This document shows, piece by piece, positions 9,148-17,557 of a stretch of 64,000 nt of DNA. Position numbers and translations under genes: made by a program. The stretch comes from Microvirga lotononidis. GTDB taxonomy: Bacteria; Pseudomonadota; Alphaproteobacteria; Rhizobiales; Beijerinckiaceae. The notes beneath the pieces were generated by a model, which worked only from the letters and a program-made list of their open reading frames with translations, ran no database searches and was not told where the DNA came from. Where the stretch lies: positions 3,298,001 through 3,362,000 of the forward strand of contig NZ_CP141048.1 of NCBI RefSeq assembly GCF_034627025.1, read 5' to 3'. Within the stretch, counting starts at the first letter, position 1, and each line of letters begins with the position of its first letter.

Positions 9148-9174
9148 AAAAGGCGCCTTCGGGCGCCTTTTTTA
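9148..9174 (+). terminator. Rho-independent terminator of the helicase gene
   Basis: AAAAGGCGCC-TTCG-GGCGCCTTTTTT: a perfect stem of about ten base pairs with a UUCG tetraloop and a run of six T residues, 15 bp after the helicase stop. This is a textbook intrinsic terminator. Confidence 0.9.
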
Positions 9175-9300
9175 TTGGGAGCTTCAACCCATTCCCTCTC
9201 CACAAGGGGGAGGAGAGCTCCCGCGCCAGTCTCGCTACCGAGCAGCATACTATGGCATAGCAACTGCTCCTTCTCCCAACCTCCCAGGAGACATCGCCCG

Positions 9301-10554
9301 ATGGCCAAACGCGCCGGAAGCGCCGATCTGCCGCTCCATAGCGGCCATGTGCCGAAATGGCTGGCCGACCGGATGACGCGTCTCGGCGGCGTGGTGAGCG
9401 AGGCCATCGTGCATCATTACGGGCGCGATGAGCTGCTGCGCCGGCTGGCCCATCCGTTCTGGTTCCAGTCGTTCGGGGCCGTGATGGGGATGGACTGGCA
9501 TTCCTCCGGCATCACCACCAGCGTCATCGGGGCCCTGAAGCGCGGGCTGACGCCCCTGTCGAAGGAGCTCGGGATCCATGTCTGCGGCGGGCGGGGAAAG
9601 CACTCGCGGCAGACGCCCCATGAGCTGATCGCCATCGGCGAACGGGTCGGCTTCAACGGTTCGGCCCTGGCCGATGCCAGCCGTCTGGTGGCGAAGGTCG
9701 ACAGCGCGGCGATCCAGGACGGTTTCGACCTGTATCTCCACGGCTTCATCGTCACGGATGACGGCAAGTGGGCGGTGGTCCAGCAGGGGATGAACGACGT
9801 GAGCCGGCAGGCCCGCCGCTATCACTGGCTGTCGGAGGATCTGGAGAGCTTCGTCGACGAGCCGCACACGGCCATCGACGGAAAAGGGCAGGGCACCATC
9901 GTCAACCTCACCGACCGGCGTGCGGAAGCCTCCCGGAAAGCCCAGATCGCGATTCTGGATACCCTGGGACCGGACAACATCGCCCGCAAGTTCCTGGCGC
10001 TGGAAGAGCGTGAGGCGGATCCTGCTCCTAAGGCCGATCCGCAGCCCCTGCTGCCGCACCTCGTGATGCCGGAGCATCACGACGTTCGCGCCAAGGACGT
10101 GGTGCTGCGGCGGCTGCACGGGACCCTCGCGGCCGCTGCCGACCGGGGACCGGCTGATTTCCCGGACCTGCTCATGACCCCCGGGGTCGGCCCGCGAACC
10201 GTGCAGGCGCTCGCCATGGTGGCGGAGGTCGTCCACGGCACGCCCTGCCGCTTCAGCGACCCGGCCCGTTTCTCCTTCGCCCATGGCGGCAAGGACCGAC
10301 ATCCCTATCCGGTGCCGGTGCGGGTCTACGACGAAACCATTCGCGTGCTGAAATCGGCCGTCCAGAAGGCGAAGCTCGGGCAGCAGGAGGAACTCTTCGC
10401 GCTCAAGCGCCTGGACGATCAGGCCCGCGCGCTCGAACGCCGCGCCACGGGTCCGACAGTGGAGGAGCACATCGGGCAGGAACGCGCCAGATCGCATTCC
10501 TACGGCGGCCGCTCCGTCTTCGGAGAGGAGCCGCCGCCGGACGATACGGTTTAG
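9301..10554 (+). CDS. DUF763 family protein
   Basis: A 417-residue member of DUF763, a family found in archaea and scattered bacteria with no established function. Conserved blocks visible are the N-terminal 'RAGSADLPLHSGHVP' (residues 4-18), 'FGAVMGMDWHSSGITT' (58-73), 'GGRGKHSRQTP' (96-106) and 'QQGMNDVSRQARRYHW' (161-176). A helix-hairpin-helix-like segment, 'TPGVGPRTVQAL', lies near residue 293, and 'YDETIRVLKSAVQKAK' near 343. The HhH segment suggests nucleic-acid binding (inference). The start at 9301 was chosen because it begins the conserved block and follows GGAGA. The stop overlaps the convergent amidase stop by 3 bp, so the two 3' ends are interlocked. Confidence 0.9.
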   Translation: MAKRAGSADLPLHSGHVPKWLADRMTRLGGVVSEAIVHHYGRDELLRRLAHPFWFQSFGAVMGMDWHSSGITTSVIGALKRGLTPLSKELGIHVCGGRGKHSRQTPHELIAIGERVGFNGSALADASRLVAKVDSAAIQDGFDLYLHGFIVTDDGKWAVVQQGMNDVSRQARRYHWLSEDLESFVDEPHTAIDGKGQGTIVNLTDRRAEASRKAQIAILDTLGPDNIARKFLALEEREADPAPKADPQPLLPHLVMPEHHDVRAKDVVLRRLHGTLAAAADRGPADFPDLLMTPGVGPRTVQALAMVAEVVHGTPCRFSDPARFSFAHGGKDRHPYPVPVRVYDETIRVLKSAVQKAKLGQQEELFALKRLDDQARALERRATGPTVEEHIGQERARSHSYGGRSVFGEEPPPDDTV

Positions 10555-11498
10555 CGCTGGGCCTTTTGCAGAAGGCTCTTGTCCAGCATCACGTGGACGC
10601 CCTTGTTGCCGTTGACCACCTGCGTGATGCGCAGGTCGGCCGCGAGGCTGCACAGGGCATAGGCCTCCGCCTTGGTGATGCCGGTGCGGGCGACGATCAG
10701 GTCGATCATGTCGCGCAGCGCGATGACGACGCAATCGTCGAGATCCGGATCGAACGCCATGGTCATCACGTGCGTCGGCGTCTCGGCCATGGGCCAGGTG
10801 AGGCTCATGTCCTCGCGCAGGTGCAGCTCGAAGGTGCCGATCAGGCCGGTCTCGATGGCCGTGACGCAGACCTCGCCGTCGCCCTGGACGCCGTGCCCGT
10901 CGCCGACGGAGAAAAGGGCGCCGTCATGATGGATCGGAAGGTAGAGGGTCGTGCCGGCCACGAGTTCCTTGTTGTCGAGATTGCCGCCGTTGCGGCGCGG
11001 CGGCAGGGTGCTGAGTGCCCCCCAGGCGGCAGGTGGCGCCACCGCCATCACGCCGAAGAACGGCCGCAGGGGCAGTTCCAGGCCCCATGGCAGCCGGCCG
11101 GTCATCCGCTCCCGGTCGAGCGGGATGGTCATGGAGTGGACCTCGTCGAAATCGTCCGGCAGGGCGCCTTTCTGCGGGGCCGAGTAGGTGAAGCCCCAAT
11201 CGTAATGCAGCGCGATATCCTGGATGCGGACCTCGAGGACCTGACCGGCCTTGGCACCCCGGACGGCGACCGGGCCGGTGCAGATGTGGCCCGGCAGCTT
11301 CGGCTTGTGCGCCGCGTGAATGTCCGTCAGCGCCTGCGGAACCACGAAGGGCTCCTTCGGCATCGCCTCGGGACCGCCCGACACGGTCGAGATCGTGACC
11401 GTGTCGCCGGAATCGACCGTCAGCAGCGGCTTCAGAGCCGCGTCGAAATAGCCCCAGTGAATGGTCTCCGGGGAAGCATCAATCCGGTAATCGGCCAC
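10551..11498 (-). CDS. Acetamidase/formamidase family amidohydrolase
   Basis: A 315-residue protein of the FmdA/AmdA family, which hydrolyses short aliphatic amides such as formamide or acetamide to the acid and ammonia. Family segments are 'GPEAMP' near residue 42, 'HICTGPVAVRGAKAGQVLEV' around 70-89, and 'GDGHGVQGDGEVCVTAIE' near 198, which carries the conserved acidic and histidine residues of the active site. It lies 73 bp downstream of the last permease gene on the same strand, so it is probably the last gene of the ABC transporter operon. That implies import of an amide or peptide-like compound followed by hydrolysis (inference). Confidence 0.88.
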   Translation of the reverse strand: MADYRIDASPETIHWGYFDAALKPLLTVDSGDTVTISTVSGGPEAMPKEPFVVPQALTDIHAAHKPKLPGHICTGPVAVRGAKAGQVLEVRIQDIALHYDWGFTYSAPQKGALPDDFDEVHSMTIPLDRERMTGRLPWGLELPLRPFFGVMAVAPPAAWGALSTLPPRRNGGNLDNKELVAGTTLYLPIHHDGALFSVGDGHGVQGDGEVCVTAIETGLIGTFELHLREDMSLTWPMAETPTHVMTMAFDPDLDDCVVIALRDMIDLIVARTGITKAEAYALCSLAADLRITQVVNGNKGVHVMLDKSLLQKAQR

Positions 11499-11571
11499 GA
11501 AACACCTCTGCCATCGCTTTCAATGCAGGATGTCTCGCATTCCGATGCGTGAACGACAACACGTCTTCCGG

Positions 11572-12735
11572 CTAATGGTAAGGATCCGCCGCGTCGCGCA
11601 GCCCGTCGCCCATGAAGTTGAAAGCGAGGACCACGATCACCACCGGGACCATCGGGAAGAGCAGCCAGGGATGGAGCTGCACGGCCGCGAGGTTCTGAGC
11701 CTCGTTGAGCAGCACGCCCCAGCTCGTCACGGGCGGGCGCAGGCCCAGGCCGAGGAACGAGAGGGCGGTCTCGCCGAGAATCATGGACGGGATCGAGAGC
11801 GTCGCCGAGGCGATCAGGTGACTCATGAAATTCGGGATGAGGTGGCGCGCGATGATGCGCTGCTTGGAGGCGCCCATCAGCTCCGCCGCCTTCACGAAAT
11901 CCTCTTCGCGCAGCGAGAGGAGTTTGGAGCGCACGGCGCGCGCGAGCCCCGGCCAGTCGAGCAGGCCGAGGATGATCGTGATGCCGAAGAACACCAGGAT
12001 CGGGCTCCAGTTCGCCGGCAGGGCGGCGGAGAGCGCGAGCCACAGGGGCAGCTCCGGCAGCGAGCGCAGGATTTCGATCATGCGCTGGATCACGTGATCG
12101 ACCCAGCCGCCGAGATAGCCGGCGAGCCCGCCGAAGAAGAGGCCGAGCGCGAACGACACGGCGATGCCGACGATGCCGATGGTGAGCGAGATCCGCGCCC
12201 CGTAGATGATGCGCGAGAGCAAGTCGCGCCCGAGCCGGTCGGTTCCGAGCAGGAACATCGTGCCGTCCTTGGGAGGGCAGACCAGGTGGAAGCTCATCTC
12301 CCACATGCCCCAGAACTGATAGGTATTGCCCTGGCACAGGAAACGGATGGGTTGCGGCTTCGTTCGATCGGGTGTGTAGACGCGCCGGAAGCTCTCCAGG
12401 TCGAAACTGTACGTGTAGGGATAGGTGAAGGGCCCAACGAAGCGGCCCTCATGCATCAGGTGAACGGCCTGCGGCGGTGCGTAGAGGAAGTCGCCGTGGC
12501 GCTTCGTCTGGTTGTAGGGCGCGACGATCTCGACGAAGGGCACGAGAAGGTAGAAGGCGAGCAGCACGAAGGCCGCTGCCAGCGCCACCTTGTGGCGGCG
12601 GAACTTCCACCACATCAATTGCCAGGACGAGGCGCGGTAGAAGCTCTCGCTTTCGGCCCCGACCGGCTCGGTCTTGCCCGGATCGAAGGGAGCCGGATCG
12701 ACATAGTGGTGCTTGGAGGGAAGAGCCGTGTTCAT
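11572..12735 (-). CDS. Oligopeptide-type ABC transporter permease (DppC/OppC-like)
   Basis: A 387-residue inner-membrane permease of the peptide/nickel family. After an N-terminal cytoplasmic segment and first helix (about 50-72), a long periplasmic stretch of about 90 residues ('YAPPQAVHLMHEGRF', 'FLCQGNTYQFWG') precedes the core domain. The core carries the EAA-type coupling loop 'EDFVKAAELMGASKQRIIARH' near 260-280 and the family end 'GDGLRDAADPYH'. Usual OppC proteins are near 300 aa, so the extra length is the periplasmic insert, known from some alphaproteobacterial family members. Its ATG overlaps the stop of the upstream permease (ATGA), so translation is coupled. Confidence 0.92.
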   Translation of the reverse strand: MNTALPSKHHYVDPAPFDPGKTEPVGAESESFYRASSWQLMWWKFRRHKVALAAAFVLLAFYLLVPFVEIVAPYNQTKRHGDFLYAPPQAVHLMHEGRFVGPFTYPYTYSFDLESFRRVYTPDRTKPQPIRFLCQGNTYQFWGMWEMSFHLVCPPKDGTMFLLGTDRLGRDLLSRIIYGARISLTIGIVGIAVSFALGLFFGGLAGYLGGWVDHVIQRMIEILRSLPELPLWLALSAALPANWSPILVFFGITIILGLLDWPGLARAVRSKLLSLREEDFVKAAELMGASKQRIIARHLIPNFMSHLIASATLSIPSMILGETALSFLGLGLRPPVTSWGVLLNEAQNLAAVQLHPWLLFPMVPVVIVVLAFNFMGDGLRDAADPYH

Positions 12736-13751
12736 CGTCCTCCTCCCATCCGGATCCGCGGATCGAGCCAGGCCAGCAGCAGATCGGAAACCAGCATGCC
12801 GACCACCGTCAGCACTGCGACGAACATCAGGATGAAGCCGGCGAGGAACTGGTCCTGGCTTTTCAGCGCGCTCAACAGGATCGGGCCCACCGTCGGCAGG
12901 CTCAGGACCAAGGATACCAGGACGGATCCGGAGACCAGATGCGGCAGCAGGTTGCCGATATCGGCGATGAAGGGGTTGAGCGACATGCGGAAGGGATATT
13001 TCAGCAGGGCTTTGGTGGGCTCGAGCCCCTTGGCCTTCGCCGTCACGTAATATTGCTTGCCGAGTTCATCGAGGAGGTTGGCGCGCATGCGCCGGATCAT
13101 GGCCGCCGTACCGCCGAGGCCGATCACGACGGTCGGGACCAGGAGATGCGAGAGCAGGGATTGGATCTTGTCCCATGTCCAGGGCTCGCCCGCATACTGC
13201 GCGTCGTAGAGCCCGCCGATGGAAACGCCGAACCAGCGGTTCATGTAATAGAGCAGGATCAGCGCGAGCAGGAAACTCGGGGTCGCAAGCCCGATGTAGC
13301 CGATGAAGGTCGCGAGATAGTCCCCGAAGGAATACTGCCGGGTCGCCGAATAGATCGCGATGGGAATCGACACCACGTGAATGAAGATCACCGCCGCGAG
13401 GTTGACGAGAAGCGTCAGCCACAGGGCATCGCCGATCACCTCCACGACGGGCTTGTCGTACTCGAAGGACCAGCCCCAATCGCCCTGCATCAGGCCCGAG
13501 AAGCCGTTCGGACCGGGCATGACGCCGAGCCAGACCAGGTATTGCTGCCAGGCGGGCTTATCGAGCCCGTACTGTCTGATGAGGAACTCGGCCTTCGCGA
13601 TGGAGGCGGATTCGCCCTGCGCTCTCAGCTCGGCGATCTGGTTGCTCAAAAAGTCGCCCGGCGGCAGCTTGATGATGAAGAAGACCAAGGCCGAAATGAT
13701 CAGCAGAGTCACCGCCATGGTAACGAAGCGACGCAACAGGAAACGGATCAT
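12732..13751 (-). CDS. Oligopeptide-type ABC transporter permease (DppB/OppB-like)
   Basis: A 339-residue inner-membrane permease partner of the preceding component. It has the DppB N-terminal helix 'LLRRFVTMAVTLLIISALVFF' split by charged residues, the signature 'GDWGWSFEYDKPVVEVI' near 120, and the coupling loop 'YYVTAKAKGLEPTKALLKY' near 238. Six hydrophobic helices are visible. Both ends show ATGA overlaps: its start with the solute-binding protein stop at 13748-13751, and its stop with the next permease. The set is therefore one tightly coupled operon. Confidence 0.93.
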   Translation of the reverse strand: MIRFLLRRFVTMAVTLLIISALVFFIIKLPPGDFLSNQIAELRAQGESASIAKAEFLIRQYGLDKPAWQQYLVWLGVMPGPNGFSGLMQGDWGWSFEYDKPVVEVIGDALWLTLLVNLAAVIFIHVVSIPIAIYSATRQYSFGDYLATFIGYIGLATPSFLLALILLYYMNRWFGVSIGGLYDAQYAGEPWTWDKIQSLLSHLLVPTVVIGLGGTAAMIRRMRANLLDELGKQYYVTAKAKGLEPTKALLKYPFRMSLNPFIADIGNLLPHLVSGSVLVSLVLSLPTVGPILLSALKSQDQFLAGFILMFVAVLTVVGMLVSDLLLAWLDPRIRMGGGR

Positions 13752-15661
13752 CGACGGGCCTCTTTGCCGGCGGCTTTGTTCCAGTGGATTTCATCCAGGC
13801 GATAGATGCCAAGCATCGCCGTCGGCTCCCAGCTGTAGAGCGCCTTGACCGGCAGTCCCTGCAACCCGTTGCGGACCACGATGGGCTGGAGCGCGCCGGA
13901 GATCGTGCCGATGGCCCATTGGTTTTCGGCATGGTTTTGCAGCATCTCGCTCCAGGCGCTTCTCTGCAGATCCCGATCGCCCGTGCTCATCCAGGTCGTA
14001 TAGAGGTCGAGGAGGCGCCGGGCTTCGGGAATGTCCACCTTTTCCCCGTTCTTGCCCTTGGTCTCCACGTGCTGGCCCCATTTCGGCCATGTGTAATTGT
14101 CCTGGCGCATGGGGGCGAGTTCCGTCGGCGGCATGATGGCCGTGGGGATCGCATTGTCGAGGCCGGGAGCGGCCACCATGATCGTCAGGCCGGCATAAGA
14201 GCGGTTGCGCAGCACCGTGCGGTCCTGCGGCTTCACGAACAGTCTCACGCCGATTTCCCGCCAGAATTCCCCGATCAGCGTCAGGCCGTCGACCACGAGA
14301 CTGCTCTCGCCGTCCGTTTCGACGATGATCTCCAGCTCGCGCCCGTCGGGAAGCAGGCGGATACCCGCACCATTGCGTTTCGTCAGGCCGATCTCGTCGA
14401 GGAGGCGCGAGGCTTCAGCCGGGTCATACCCGGCATTCATCGTGCGCAGCTCCTCCTTGAAGAGCGGACTTTCCGAGACGATGGTGTTGTTGCCCTCGGT
14501 CCCGAGGCCGAAGAGCAGCGCATTGTTCAGCGTTTTGCGGTCGATCCCGAGCGACAGGGCGCGGCGGAAGTGGACGTCCCGGTTCAGGTCGCGCCATGCG
14601 GGATCCACGGTGTTCAGATTGGGATAGAGCGCAAGCTCGGTGCCCCGGGCATAGGGCCAGAGCAGGGTCCTGTAGCCTTTCGCCTTCTCGCCTTCCTTCA
14701 GAACCGGGATGTCGCTCATGGAGAGGCCGCGGAACAGGAGGTCGACCTCTCCCGCATTGGCCTTGGCGGCGAAGAGGCCGGGCGCCGACACGTCCATGAT
14801 CACCCGGTCGACGTAAGGCAATTGCTGCCCCTGGCTGTCGATCCGGTGGTAATAGGGATTGCGCTCGAAGATGAAGCGGTTGGCCGGAGCGGCGTTCATC
14901 ACGCGCCAGGGCATGAGGGTGGGCAGGGCCGGGTTGGTCTGCTCCTTCATGTCGTCCATGCGATTGTGCAGGGCCGCCCAGGATTTCAGCTTCTGCTGCT
15001 TCGCCTTCTCCTCGAGAGAGACCTTGTCGGCATATTTGGCGTGGAACTGCTTGAGATACGCGGAAGCCCGGTAGATGCCGGGATCGAGCGGCCCGGCCAG
15101 TTGCGGCAGGAAGCGCGGATTGGGCTTGTCCCAGGTGTAGCGCACCGTCCGTTCATCGAGCACCTCGAAGCGCGGGGGCTTGCCGTCCACGAGCATGAAT
15201 TCCGGCGGCCCTGCCGGTGAGAGGTCCTGGTTCTGGGCTACGTCCTCCCAGAAATAGCGGAAATCCTCCGCCGTGAAGGGAGAGCCGTCGGACCAGCGGT
15301 GCCCGGCGCGCAGGGTGAACGTGAAGACCCGGTCGCCCTCGTCGTCGAGCTTTTCCAGGAGATCGGGCTGAAGCTGAAGATTCTGATCGTAGCCGACGAG
15401 CCTTGTATAGGCGAAGGTCGAGATATAGCGGATGTCGCGCGCACGCGGCACCAGGGTCACGATATCGCCGCCGTAATGGCCTGCGGCCTTGACCACGATG
15501 GGATCTTTCGGAAGCCGCTCCGCCAGGGGCGGCAGCTTCTTTGCCTTCACCTGCTCGGCGAAGAACGGGGCGTCCTTGAAATCCTGCGCCATGGCGGGCA
15601 GCGCCAGCAATCCAAGGGCGACGGCGAGGGCGAGTTTTCGTGTTCGAGCCTTGAGCAGCAT
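13748..15661 (-). CDS. ABC transporter solute-binding protein, family 5
   Basis: A 637-residue periplasmic binding protein of the oligopeptide/nickel (SBP_bac_5) family. It starts with a clear Sec signal peptide ('LALAVALGLLALPAMA', cleavage near AMAQ at 26). Family landmarks are 'FTLRAGHRWSDGSPFTAEDF' in two parts near residue 110 and 'NRDVHFRRALSLGIDR' near 395. The ATG at 15661 was chosen because it begins the signal peptide and overlaps the ATPase stop by one base (TGATG); open sequence further upstream belongs to another frame of the ATPase gene. At more than 600 residues it belongs to the larger YejA-like branch. Ligand not determinable. Confidence 0.93.
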   Translation of the reverse strand: MLLKARTRKLALAVALGLLALPAMAQDFKDAPFFAEQVKAKKLPPLAERLPKDPIVVKAAGHYGGDIVTLVPRARDIRYISTFAYTRLVGYDQNLQLQPDLLEKLDDEGDRVFTFTLRAGHRWSDGSPFTAEDFRYFWEDVAQNQDLSPAGPPEFMLVDGKPPRFEVLDERTVRYTWDKPNPRFLPQLAGPLDPGIYRASAYLKQFHAKYADKVSLEEKAKQQKLKSWAALHNRMDDMKEQTNPALPTLMPWRVMNAAPANRFIFERNPYYHRIDSQGQQLPYVDRVIMDVSAPGLFAAKANAGEVDLLFRGLSMSDIPVLKEGEKAKGYRTLLWPYARGTELALYPNLNTVDPAWRDLNRDVHFRRALSLGIDRKTLNNALLFGLGTEGNNTIVSESPLFKEELRTMNAGYDPAEASRLLDEIGLTKRNGAGIRLLPDGRELEIIVETDGESSLVVDGLTLIGEFWREIGVRLFVKPQDRTVLRNRSYAGLTIMVAAPGLDNAIPTAIMPPTELAPMRQDNYTWPKWGQHVETKGKNGEKVDIPEARRLLDLYTTWMSTGDRDLQRSAWSEMLQNHAENQWAIGTISGALQPIVVRNGLQGLPVKALYSWEPTAMLGIYRLDEIHWNKAAGKEARR

Positions 15662-17526
15662 CACGCAGCCTCCCGGGCTGTCAGGTGCCCCACACGAACC
15701 TTGTGGCCTGGTTCGATCTGTTTCATCACGCCGAATTCGCCGGGCTTGATGCGGAAGGGCTCGGGCCATTCGGAGGGCTGGGAAAAGCGGCCGCTCCGCA
15801 GTTTGGCGAAGTCCAACGGCCGGTCGATGTCCGGGTCCGGCACGGCGGCGAGCAATGCCTGCGTATAAGGATGAACCGGGTTGCGGAAGAGGGAGGATTT
15901 CGGCGCCTCCTCGACGATATAGCCTCGGCACATGACCGCGATGGTATCGGCGATGTAATCCACGACCGCGAGGTTGTGCGAGACGAAGAGATAGGACAGG
16001 CCGAGGGCCGATTGCAGGTCCTTGAGCAGGTTGAGGACTTGCGCCTGCACGGAAACGTCCAGCGCAGAAACCGGCTCGTCGCAGAGCAGAACGCGCGGCT
16101 CGAGAGCGAGCGCACGTGCAATGCCGAGGCGCTGGCGCTGGCCGCCGGAGAAGGAATGCGGATAGCGCCTCAAAACGCGATGATCGAGACCCACCATGTC
16201 GAGGAGCTGCTTCACCCGCGCATAGCGCTCGTCCGACGTGCCGATGTTGTAGATGCGCAGGGGTTCGGTCAGAAGCTCATAGACCGTCATGCGCGGATTG
16301 AGGGACGAGAACGGGTCCTGGAAGATGAACTGCACGGAGCGGCGATAGGTGGTCAGCGCATCGCCTTCCAGCTTGTGCACATCCTTCGGCCCCGTGCCGT
16401 CGTCGAACAGCACATGACCGGAATTGGGGGTGAGCGCGCGCATGATCATCTTGGACACGGTGGTCTTGCCGCATCCGGATTCGCCCACGAGCCCCAGGGT
16501 TTTGCCGACGGGAAGGGCCAGGTCGACTTCGCTGACAGCGCGGATCTCCTGGGTCTTGCCGGAGAACCAACCCGACCGGAGCGTGAAGGACTTCGTAAGA
16601 TGCTCGACCTTCAGGATCGGTCCCTTCGGCTGGATCCGCTCCGGGGCGGCGGCCGACGTGAGCGTGGCGCTCTTCACTTCGCGGATCGGCGTGAGGCGCT
16701 CGTTCTCCGCCATGGCGAAGCGCGGGACGGCGCGCATGAGCGCCTGAAGATAGGCATGCTGCGGGTTGCGGAAGATGTTCTCCCGCAAACCCGCCTCCAT
16801 GACCCTCCCGCGATACATCACCACCACCTCGTCGGCCACATTGGCGACGACGCCGAGATCGTGCGTGATGAGCAGAACCGACATGCCGGTCTCGCCCTGA
16901 AGCTCCCTGATGAGGTCCAGAATCTGCGCCTGCGTCGTCACGTCGAGCGCCGTCGTGGGCTCGTCGGCGATCAGGAGGGCCGGGCGAGTGATGAGCGCCA
17001 TGGCGATCATGGCGCGCTGGCGCAGGCCTCCGGAGAGTTCGAACGGATAGGTTTTCAGGGCACGCTTCGGATCGGGGAAGCCGACCCGGGCCAGCACCTC
17101 CATGGTCCGCTGGCGCGCCTTGGCCTGATCCGCGTCCGAATGGATCATCAGCGCCTCGGAGATCTGGTCCCCGATGGTATGGAGCGGCGACAGGGACGTC
17201 ATCGGCTCCTGGAAGATCATCGCGATGCGTCCGCCGCGCAGGGCGTGCATGGCGTCGCTCTCGGGCTGGAGTGCGGCGATGTCGATGGCGCCGGAGTTCG
17301 TGGGATCGTTGAACACGATCGACCCGCCAGTGATGCGGGCCTTCTTCGACAGGATCTGGAGGATGGCCTGCGCCGTCACCGATTTGCCCGATCCGGATTC
17401 ACCGACGAGCGCCACCGTCTTTCCTTTGGGGATGTCGAAGGTCAGCCCGTCGACGGCCCGGAAATCGCCGGCATCGGTCTTGAAGTCAACTGCCAGCCCG
17501 TGAACCGACAGGAGTGGCGCTTCCAT
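15661..17526 (-). CDS. Fused dual ABC transporter ATPase (DppDF/YejF-like)
   Basis: A 621-residue protein with two complete ABC ATPase domains that power the peptide-type transporter encoded downstream. Domain 1 (about 1-265) has Walker A 'GESGSGKS', signature 'LSGGLRQR' and Walker B 'LLIADEP'. Domain 2 (about 305-560) has 'GESGCGKT', 'FSGGQRQR' and 'VLLCDEP'. The C-terminus of each carries the oligopeptide ATPase tail ('[15 protein letters not shown]', '[15 protein letters not shown]'). Gene order here is ATPase, binding protein, two permeases, amidase; Yej operons usually place the ATPase last. Overlapping stop/start codons imply coupled expression. The promoter must lie in the short gap near 17.53-17.56 kb or upstream. 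Confidence 0.94.
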   Translation of the reverse strand: MEAPLLSVHGLAVDFKTDAGDFRAVDGLTFDIPKGKTVALVGESGSGKSVTAQAILQILSKKARITGGSIVFNDPTNSGAIDIAALQPESDAMHALRGGRIAMIFQEPMTSLSPLHTIGDQISEALMIHSDADQAKARQRTMEVLARVGFPDPKRALKTYPFELSGGLRQRAMIAMALITRPALLIADEPTTALDVTTQAQILDLIRELQGETGMSVLLITHDLGVVANVADEVVVMYRGRVMEAGLRENIFRNPQHAYLQALMRAVPRFAMAENERLTPIREVKSATLTSAAAPERIQPKGPILKVEHLTKSFTLRSGWFSGKTQEIRAVSEVDLALPVGKTLGLVGESGCGKTTVSKMIMRALTPNSGHVLFDDGTGPKDVHKLEGDALTTYRRSVQFIFQDPFSSLNPRMTVYELLTEPLRIYNIGTSDERYARVKQLLDMVGLDHRVLRRYPHSFSGGQRQRLGIARALALEPRVLLCDEPVSALDVSVQAQVLNLLKDLQSALGLSYLFVSHNLAVVDYIADTIAVMCRGYIVEEAPKSSLFRNPVHPYTQALLAAVPDPDIDRPLDFAKLRSGRFSQPSEWPEPFRIKPGEFGVMKQIEPGHKVRVGHLTAREAA

Positions 17527-17557
17527 ATGCTCCTCCAGGATTTATGAGCATAACGCA

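Noticed and set aside
7562..9205. Long minus-strand open frame across the helicase gene
   Set aside because: Shadow of the DEAD-box gene; repetitive Arg/Ala/Gly composition and no motif.
15662..15931. N-terminal extension of the solute-binding protein
   Set aside because: The first ninety residues are an alternate frame of the ATPase gene; the signal peptide begins at 15661.
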